Assembly: GCA_026119855.1 (NCBI GenBank)
Contig: JAOWBW010000105.1
Span: 806,001 to 870,000, forward strand
Source of the DNA: Campanula takesimana
Taxonomy: Eukaryota > Streptophyta > Magnoliopsida > Asterales > Campanulaceae
Length of the DNA stretch: 64,000 nucleotides
Direction: 5' to 3'
Shown: positions 56,332-64,000 of the stretch, piece after piece
Position numbering within the stretch: position 1 is the first letter of the stretch
How the letters are laid out: each line of letters begins with the position of its first letter
Position numbers and translations under genes: made by a program
Notes under the pieces: generated by a model
Told to the model about the DNA's origin: nothing
The model's database searches: none
The model's input: only the letters and a program-made list of their open reading frames with translations

Positions 56332-58594
56332 GGACATAGAAAATTGCAGGCAGGGGAAGAATGAGAGCGTGGCTTCTTATTATGGACGCATAAAGAAGCT
56401 GTGGGATGCTCTTAATGATTTTCAGACGTTGCCAACATGCTCCTGTACGGGCTGCAAGTGTAATATTGGGGCGGTGTTAGTAAAAAGGCGTGAGGAGGAA
56501 CGGGTTCATCAATTCGTCATGGGGTTGGAAACTCCGAAGTTTGAGAACGTGAAAACCTCTATTGTCAATACCGAGCCTCTACCTTCTGTGAATAAGGCTT
56601 ATTCTAATGCTATAAGGGAGGAACATGTGCTGAGAGGCGGACATAGAGAATTCCCAACTCCAGCAAGTTTTGTCGCTCGTACAGTTGATAGGGCAGCTGA
56701 TAGACCAGTTGTGAGCACAGATGGCTCGTCAGGTGGATTGACAGAAAAGAAGGATATGAGCAATGTCACTTGCTCTCACTGCAAGAAGAAGGGACACAGT
56801 GCAGATTCGTGCTTCAGGTTGATAGGATATCCAGAATGGTGGGATGACCAGCGTGGAAAGCCAGCAAAAGGAAGAGGCGGAAGCCAATCCTTTTCGGGAA
56901 GAAAAGATCAAAGGAAGCCGAGCATAAGATCAAACAATGCAGAGGTCAGTATAGAAGGGGTTCCAGATCAGGCTAGGGCGCTGGGATTCACAGCAGATCA
57001 ATGGAACAAGTTCAAGAATTTTATGCAGACACAGGTGCCGACAACTGTCAGCACAACTGGCAAGGCAACTGGTAAGATGAATGATAAACGTTGGCTTGTC
57101 GACAGTGGAGCCAACCGACACATAACAGGGGACATATCTTTGCTCAGTAATGTTCATGATATTAAGGCGGATCACATTGGTCTGCCTAATGGTAAATACA
57201 TGAAATCCACGAAAGAAGGCAATGTTGAGATTGCCGCGAATCTTGTTTTAAAAAATGTTCTATATGCCCCAACTTTTAACTGCAATCTCTTATCTGTCTC
57301 TCAATTACTTCGAGATTCTGATTATTTGGTGCATTTTTCTGACAAACAATGTGTTGTACAGGACCGGGTCACGAAGATTTTGATTGGAGCGGGTGAACTG
57401 GACGGGGGGTTGTACTACTTGAGGAAGTCACCAACAACGCAAGTGTGCAACGTTACAGAATCTGGCAGTTTTCAGTTATGGCATCAGCGACTCGGGCATC
57501 CGTCAAGAAAAATAGTAGGTTTGTTACCTTTCATTAATCGTAGTAGTATTAATAAAGACGTTTGTGAGATTTGTTAGCAAAGTAGGGATAAGTTTTTACT
57601 TAGTGAAAGTAATTCTAATGAAATTTTCGATTTAATCCATTGTGATATTTGGGGTGATTATCGGAAACCTGCTTTATGTGGTGCAGTTTATTTTTTAACC
57701 ATTGTGGATGATTGTTCCCATGCGGTGTGGGTTTATTTGGTCAAGTCCAAGGGTGAAGTTTCCCAAATTTTGAAAAATTTTCTTGCCATGGTAGAGCGGC
57801 AATTTAATAAACGAGTTAAGAAAATTCGGAGTGATAATGGGACATAATTTATTTATTTGGAAAAATGTTTTCTTGAAAATGGGATTGAACATCACACTAC
57901 GTGTGTTCATACGTCCCAACAAAATGGAAGGGTGGAAAGAAAGCATAGACATATTTTAAATGTGTCTCGTGCTTTAATGCTTCAAGCAAAATTATCGGTC
58001 AAGATTTGGGGGGAGTGTGTGTTGGCGGCTGGGCATTTGATTAATCGAAACCCCTCAAAGTTGTTAAACGGAAAAACTCCTTATGAAATTATCTTTGGGA
58101 AGCCTCCTTCCTACTCAGACATTCGGGTGTTTGGGTCATTATGTTATATGCATTATTCTCGGCGTGATAATGATAAGTTTGTAAGTCGAAGTAGGCGATG
58201 CGTGTTCTTGGGGTATCCTCCTGGCAAGAAAGGGTGGTATGTGTATGAAATTGATGAAAATAAGTTGTGCGTTTCTCGGGATGTTATTTTTGTGGAAAAG
58301 GAGTTCCCTTTTGCTCACGATCGGGCTGACCAAGATGGAGCATACACGGATTCGGATATTTTTCTTTGTTCTTCGAATAATATGGAGGATTGTGAAGATG
58401 ATGTACATGTGACTGGGGAGTTGACTGCACAACCCACTGCACAGGTGACCGAACAGGTGGCAGAGCAGATACCTGCCGATGATGAAGTTCCTGATGCAAT
58501 TTCCGACCAACTGACTGACCATGTGACGGACCAGTTGACGGAACAGGTTCCAGCACAGAGAGTTAAAGTTCCTTCTACCAGATATCCAGCTTCT
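56332..58594 (+). pseudogene. Copia gag end, protease, integrase
   Basis: Resumes gag (DIENCRQGKNESVASYYGRI), then a CX2CX4HX4C knuckle (CSHCKKKGHSADSC, about 56771), protease WLVDSGANRHITGD (D-S-G intact), the GAG-pre-integrase LWHQRLGHPSRK and integrase (IHCDIWGDY, RSDNGT, HTSQQNGRVERKHRH). Stops at 57574-57576 (TAG, probably from CAG) and 57847-57849 (TAA) interrupt one continuous frame. The integrase D-D-E residues are visible. The Thr/Gln-rich stretch near 58425-58560 (AEQ, TEQ, TDQ repeats) is a low-complexity linker. Confidence 0.88.
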
Positions 58595-58598
58595 GAAT

Positions 58599-59353
58599 TT
58601 GAGTTGGGATACCACTCAAGCTACACCCCCGTCCCGTCCATCTTCTCAATCCAAATCTTCAGGTACTCGTTATCCCTTATCACATTTTGTCAATTGCACT
58701 AAATTCTCATCTGCACATCGTTGTTTTTTGGCTGCTATTGACTCAGGTGTTGAGCCAAAACATTTTAGTGAAGCGGTTAAGTTTCCTCAATGGCGTGAGG
58801 CTATGTCTAAAGAGCTTAATGCTCTTGATCAGAATGGAACATGGGAATTGGTAGATGCTCCTCTTGATAAGAAGGTGATTGGCAACAAATCTATAAAATA
58901 AAGTACAATACTAACGGGACAATTGAGCGTTGTAAAGCTCGGTTGGTGATTTTGGGCAATAGACAAGTTGAAGGCGTTGATTTCAAGGAAACGTTTGCAC
59001 CCACCATCAAAATGGTTACAGTGCGAGTTTTTCTTAGCATTGCTGCGATTAAAGGATGGGAACTTCATCAAATGGATGTTCACAATGCTTTTCTACACGG
59101 TGATCTTAATGAAGTTGTGTATATGAAGGTGCCTTTGGGACATCCGGACTCATCTTCTGGGAAGGTTTGTAAACTTAAAAAATCATTATATGGTCTTCGG
59201 CAAGCTCCTCGCTGTTGGTTTGCAAAACTTTCCACGGCATTAAAGGGATATGGATTTGTTCAGTCATGCTCCGATTATTCTTTATTTTCTTTCAAAACTT
59301 CCGCTGCAGAGATACATGTTCTTGTCTATGTTGAAGACTTGGTTATTGGTGGG
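58599..59353 (+). pseudogene. Copia reverse transcriptase, 5' part
   Basis: WREAMSKELNALDQNGTWEL, then after a frameshift near 58900 ARLVILGNRQVEGVDFKETF, LHQMDVHNAFLHGDLNEVVY and KSLYGLRQAPRCW. The catalytic motif reads VYVEDLVIGG at about 59324-59353: the first Asp of Y-V-D-D is Glu, which should abolish polymerase activity. The LTR remnant interrupts RT just after this motif. Confidence 0.88.
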
Positions 59354-60571
59354 ATGATTCAGTTGAAATTAATTCAGTTGAGAATTAATCGTTTCAAAGG
59401 CTATATGAAAAATCTGATTCTTGTTCTTTGGGAAGAAGAATATCATATTCATTCTCTCTTAGGCTATATGAAAATATGATTCTTGTTCTTCTCTCTTGGA
59501 ACTCTCTAATTGATCAAATATCAATTGTCTCTGATTAGGTTATTAGGAGAGGTATTTAAACTCATTTGACCTAAACCCTTTAGGAGAAATAGGTTAAAAC
59601 CCGTTATAATACGTAATCAGGAATTCTGGCCCGAACAGGACCTGCTCGGCCGAGTCCTTTGAGGTGCTCGGCCGAGCGCCTCTAATTTTTACCCTTCTGT
59701 TTCTCTTGCTCGGCCGCGTCCTTTGAGGTGCTCGGCCGAGCACCAGCAGAAAGTCATTTTTAGCCTTTTAAACAATTCGTTCATTTGTGTGTGACCCCAT
59801 AGGATTATATTAAGTTGGCAATGAGCCCAAACACATTTGTACTCATAAATCATGAGCGGACTCTAGCAAGCCATCATGACTACCCAATTAATATAACTTG
59901 TTAAAGTTCGAGAATCCTTTATAGAACATATTACAATCTCTTTGTTTCACGATGTCTATTGAACGTAAGCCATGGTCAATGGTCAACTTACATAGTCCAA
60001 TGCTTTCTCGATCCCGAATGTATTGATAAGATAAATCTTATTTGAGCACGGCCATGCATTTCATCAATACCATTCATCGAGTGGCCAAAGCTTGACATCT
60101 CTCTTGATGAGGAACAAATCATTTCTTGGCTTATTACTCTTCCCTACATGATTCCAATTATGCCAATCATATTCTTTATAACTACCCGATTAGGGGTAAC
60201 GTTTGAATATGTCAAACATAATGTTCATCAAGTGGAAGACTGTAATAACCTCAAGTCTAAAGATTCCAGTAATATAACTATATGAGACTTAATTATGACA
60301 TTGTGACCATGACATAAATCTCATACGGGTCAGTCCAGTATTTGTTCTCCAACAAATACCCATAAGTTTAATTGTATCCCATACACCATAATCATCATAT
60401 GATTATCTATCAAACTTATACTAACAATTAATCATAATTATCAGGGACGGGAATTATTATAATAAACATGCAAAGGATATAATAATCAAACATTCAATAT
60501 CTTTATTAAAACATAATCAATAGATAACATTAATCGTTCTCATAACGTGCCTAGAGCATACAACACCAACA
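59354..60571 (-). mobile_element. LTR F remnant, about 1.2 kb, same family as E
   Basis: The right end CAACACCAACA matches that of LTR E. The left TGTTGGG end is absent, so the insertion lost its end together with some RT sequence. A diverged short repeat (GGCTATATGAAAA at about 59399 and 59462) lies near the left break. Minus-strand TTTAAATACC (plus 59551-59560) is a TATA candidate. Confidence 0.75.
59645..59740. promoter_or_regulatory. Phased CGNNCG cassette, copy F
   Basis: GCTCGGCCGAG centres 59649.5 and 59671.5, then 59713.5 (GCTCGGCCGCG) and 59735.5, each pair 22 bp apart. Occupies the same place between shared flanks as cassette E in LTR E, but with a different palindrome. Confidence 0.75.
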
Positions 60572-61123
60572 GTCTTAAGTACTTTTTGGGGCTTGAAGTG
60601 GCGAAACATCCGGATGGTATTTTTCTTTCTCAGCGCAAGTATACGCTTGATATACTCTCTGAGGCTGGTCTTCTTGGAGCTCATCCAGCCATTACTCCGG
60701 TTGAACAAAATCATCGTTTGGCCCTGACTGAAAGTGATGATTTACGTGATCCCGAGGCATATAGGCGACTTGTTGGGCGTCTTATTTATCTCACTATTAC
60801 TCATCCGGAACTCGCTTATAGTGTGCATACTCTTGCCCAATTCATGACCCGGTCGAAATTGGCTCATTGGACAGCAGCCTTGCGCGTTGTTCGGTATCTC
60901 AAAAAACCGTCCAGGCCAAGGCATTTTGTTACTATCCGACTCTGTTATACATCTTCGGGCCTACTGTGACTCTGATTGGGCGAGTTGTCCTCTTACCCGG
61001 CGATCCCTTACATCTTATTTTGTTTTCTTGGGCGACTCTCCGATCTCTTGGAAAACCAAAAAGCAAACTACCATTTCGCGTTCTTCGGCCGAAGCAGAAT
61101 ATCGTTTTATGGCAAGTGCCACG
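60572..61123 (+). pseudogene. Copia RT end and RNase H
   Basis: LKYFLGLEVAKHPDGIFLSQ and RKYTLDILSEAGLLGAHPAI, then PEAYRRLVGRLIYLTITHPE. A frameshift near 60905 precedes the RNase H region (YCDSDWASCPLTRRS, KKQTTISRSSAEAEYR), which is cut at MASATC by the LTR starting TGTTGG at 61124. Confidence 0.88.
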
Positions 61124-62544
61124 TGTTGGTCCCAAAGGGGCAACAAGGGTATGAAAAATGCTAGGGGGGGGGGGGGGTTAATAGCGTTTTTAATATTCTT
61201 TTCAAACCCTTTTGCAAATCAATGGCTTATGCGCACAGCTCTCAAATAAGCTAAGTATAGCGCGCAGAGAGAGTGTGAAATGCACAGCGGAAGTTTAAGC
61301 AGCACCTGCGCAGGAGAAAGATGCGCAGAGATAAAAACACGCGCTAAGTTTTGGCTTAAAGTGTTGGATAAAATGTTCAAAGGCAATAAGCAATAACAAG
61401 CACACCAGCAATAGTAGCAATCTGATAAGATCAATCAAAGCAGTTATTCAGAAATGATTAAGCAGGAAATAAATAGCGAGAATAGTGAACAAGCTATTTG
61501 GAGAGGTTCGATCAATGAAAGATCTACGTCCTCTACCAAGATGGTTAGTCTTGGATTTTCTAAAGGAGATCTTATTATATGAGAGAGTTACAAGATACAA
61601 TCAATGAAGAACAAACTATCTCAATGATCTAATCTATGAAGAGAAAATCCTAGACTAAACCGGTGTATCTCAAGAAGTAAGATCTAAATGATCGAAGCTT
61701 CTAGAGGTATGTGTGTGTGTTCAGAAATTCTGGGCTCTATGAATCTATGAGATGAAGAGCACAAAGAATTCTGGTGATAAGGCTTAGGATCTGGGCATGA
61801 GTTTGAGGTATGAAGGTTGATCTTGAATCTGGGAATAGTAAGCAGCAATCTTCAGAACTTCAAGGATATTATAAAGCACAAACTCTAGCAACTTGGAAAT
61901 GGAGATGAGCAGGCTATTTATAGCAGAGAGCTTAAAACTAGCCGTTGGTGCTCTCAGCAAGGACGATGAGCTGGCACAATATGATTGGTGCGCATGTGTC
62001 CTTTATAGCCGTTGGGGCTCTGATCAAAGTTGATGACCTGACATAATATGATTGGTGCGCAGGTGTTTTAGAGCCGTTGTAGACTGAGCATGAAGACCAA
62101 ATTCAAAAGCTTCTTCTAGAAGGATGACAGCTGTCTTCATTTGAAATATTTTTCTTGAGCGCGTCTCCACTGTTGGATCTGCTGAGTGTGCTTGCTTTGT
62201 CGATTCTGCACACCTCAGCATTTTTAATAAGCGTGCATTTTCTAAGCGCTTTCCAAGTTAGGTGATCTGAATGTATTGAAAACTGAGCAAGATATAATGC
62301 TGCGCAGGAGAGACCTCCGTAGTGGTGGACTGCGCAGAGAAGTCCTGCGCAGTGACCACAGTCTTGCTTAGATCATTCCTTTTCGCTCCAAGTCCTATAT
62401 TCTAAGCCTATACTATAAAATGGACTTAGCTAAAAATTTAAGTCATAAGACTTCTTACATAGGGTCCTAAAGTCCATAGAATATTCTTAGGTGATGGTAT
62501 CAATCAATTCTAATATAATTAGGAGGGTTAAGAGATAAGCATAC
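61124..62544 (-). mobile_element. LTR H, left arm of a head-to-head pair
   Basis: Inverse of 62551 onward at roughly 80-85% by eye. Minus orientation from TATAAATAG (plus 61914-61922). Its outer end TGTTGGTCCC abuts copia RNase H. Its inner end stops at GCATAC, without the CCAACA expected from the other arm. Holds a run of about 15 G near 61166-61180. No protein-coding gene. Confidence 0.75.
62301..62351. promoter_or_regulatory. TGCGCA cluster, left LTR
   Basis: TGCGCA at 62301, 62331 and 62346, spaced 30 and 15 bp, upstream of the minus-strand TATA box. Confidence 0.5.
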
Positions 62545-62561
62545 TGTTGGGTATGCTTATC
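62534..62561. repeat. Symmetry centre of the inverted LTR pair
   Basis: GATAAGCATAC (62534-62544), spacer TGTTGG, GTATGCTTATC (62551-62561). The long inverted repeat extends outward on both sides to the window end. Confidence 0.9.
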
Positions 62562-64000
62562 ACTTAACCCTCCTACTTTTGTTAGAATTGATTGATACCA
62601 TCACCTATAAGTATTTTTACGGACTTTAGGACCTCATGTAAAGAAGTTTAGAACTTCAATTTTTAGCTAAGTCCTTTTTATAGTATAGGCTTAGATGATA
62701 TGACTTGAAGCTTTAAAGATCGAAGATCACCTAAGCAAGGATTCATTTCGCTACGCAGAATGTTCTCTGCGCAGGTCGCCACTGCGCATAGATATCTTTG
62801 CGCAGACCTTGACCCTGCTCAATTTTCAAGATATTTCTTCCTAAACTCTCAAGAGATCTCTGTGACCAAGCATGGTGCGCATGCTGCTCATGCGCTGAAT
62901 CCATGCGCGCCGGCAATGCGCATGCCTTTTGTGCGCAGACACAACCTTGGTCAAGTTCCTCATCTCCTGATCTCACATTCTAGAAAGTTTGGAAAACGCT
63001 TAGAAGACGCACGCTTATTAAAAAGCTGAGGTGTGCACAAACGACAAAATAAGCACACTCAGCAAAACCATTGGTGGAGACATGCTTCAAAGAAATATCT
63101 CAAGAGAAGACAGCTGTCAACCTTCTAGAAGAAGCTTTTGAAATTGGTCTTCATGCTCAGTCTCCAACGGCTCTATATACCTGCGCACCAATCATATTGT
63201 GCCAGGTCATCATCTTTGATCAGAGTCTCAACGGCTATAAAGGAAAGCTGCGCGCCAATCATGTTGTGCCAGCTCATTGTCCTTGCTCAGAGCTCCAACG
63301 GCTATATTCCAGCTCTCAGCTATAAATAGCCTGCTCATCTTCATTTCCAAGCTGCCTTGTGATTTAGCCCTTTTCATCGGCCCTTGATCATCTTCTTTGA
63401 TCAAGCTCCTCTTGTTGGCCACTATGCTTCAGAGCTCGAGTTTCATGCTTCACTGAGAAACCATGAAGATCTGAAGTCTGCTGCTTAGTTTTTCCAGATT
63501 CTTTAAGAACAGCCTTCAAGATCTTCAAACCTTCAAAACTCCTGCTCATATCACAAAGCCTATATCACCAGAATTCTTGGTGCTCTTCATCTTTCATATT
63601 CATAGAGCCCAGAATTTCTGTCACACACACACCTCTTGAAGTTTTGATTATTTTGATCTAACTTCTTGAGATACACCGGTTTAGTCTAGGATTTGTTCTT
63701 CATAGATAATAGATCTTGAGTTAGTTTTGAGCTCAAATGTTGTAATTTGTAATACTCTCTCATATAATAAGATCTCCATTAGAAATCCAAGACTAACCAT
63801 CTTGGTAGAGGATGTAGATCTTTCATCGATCGAACCTCTCCAAATAGCGTGTTCATTACTTATTTCATATTCCCTGCTTAACTTTTTATGAACTGCTTTG
63901 TTTGATCTTTCAGATTGCCACTCTCAGATGTTGTAATTGTTATTGCTCATTTGCCTTAGAATCCCATTTTGCGCCACTCTTTAGCCTCATACTTAGCGCG
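62545..64000 (+). mobile_element. LTR H, right arm (continues past window)
   Basis: Starts TGTTGGGTATGC. TATA box TATAAATAG at 63321-63329. Upstream of it CAACGGCT occurs at 63165, 63229 and 63296 in a direct repeat of about 65 bp, each with a CCAATCAT-type CAAT motif (two of three). The right end is not in the window. Confidence 0.75.
62768..62937. promoter_or_regulatory. TGCGCA cluster, right LTR
   Basis: TGCGCA or one-base variants at 62768, 62783, 62799, 62876, 62891, 62904, 62917 and 62932; steps of 13-16 bp inside two groups. Located upstream of the TATA box at 63321. Confidence 0.5.

Larger units (their letters stand above)
54397..61123 (+). mobile_element. Second degenerate Ty1/copia element, interrupted by LTRs
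   Basis: gag, zinc knuckle, protease, integrase, RT and RNase H run left to right in copia order. The element is split at gag by the LTR at 54817-56326 and at RT by the LTR remnant at about 59354-60571, then cut inside RNase H by the inverted LTR pair at 61124. The right part lies outside the window. Confidence 0.9.

Overview
The window is nuclear DNA of a flowering plant. It is AT-rich, packed with nested retrotransposons, and carries many short MITEs whose ends read CTCCCTCCGTCCC and sit between TA dinucleotides. The low-copy genes look eudicot; I cannot name the family. No rRNA, tRNA, CRISPR array or organelle insert was recognised.

Layout. 1-836: deletion derivative of a PIF/Harbinger transposon. 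1120-7289: decayed Ty1/copia element on the minus strand (LTRs 1125-1609 and 6798-7284, TSD TGGTT), probably with a nested solo LTR at 5471-6419. 7299-12610: MITEs, a long foldback element (9936-11008) and a small minus-strand gene (8586-8900). 12894-27500: an ATGCC-rich tandem array split twice, first by a recent Ty3/gypsy Tekay-like chromovirus (13319-22134, TSD GTATG), then by a 1.39-kb LTR (22229-27309, TSD CCTTG) that itself holds a near-complete Harbinger transposon (22957-26640, TSD TAA). 27789-29531: MITEs. 29955-31075: single-exon kelch-repeat gene with one frameshift. 31301-35087: LTR-derived sequence, including a solo LTR (32493-33176) and a Stowaway carrying an LTR that carries a foldback. 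35090-42700: intergenic, MITE-dense, with a G-box cluster. 42714-45098: 5'-truncated RTE-type LINE with a 16-bp TSD. 45430-47652: foldbacks, Micron-like elements and microsatellites. 47971-51701: two-exon gene for a 149-residue single-pass membrane protein. 54397-61123: second degenerate copia element, interrupted by two related LTRs (54817-56326 and about 59354-60571) and cut at its RNase H end by a head-to-head LTR pair (61124 to beyond 64000).

Main discovery. Six LTRs, from at least five families with unrelated sequence, contain the same architecture: GC-rich imperfect palindromes centred on CG-NN-CG, placed in pairs 22 bp apart centre to centre (23 bp in one LTR). In the five securely bounded LTRs the cassette begins about 75-150 bp upstream of the putative TATA box. 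The palindrome sequence changes between families, and even between two members of one family at the homologous position, while the spacing stays fixed. It looks like an LTR enhancer grammar under fast turnover. A seventh LTR type uses TGCGCA at about 15-bp spacing.

Only three host genes are supported: the 104-aa gene, the kelch gene and the 149-aa gene. They do not form a pathway. Several reading frames are broken by single-base changes in homopolymer runs, which raises the possibility of residual assembly errors.
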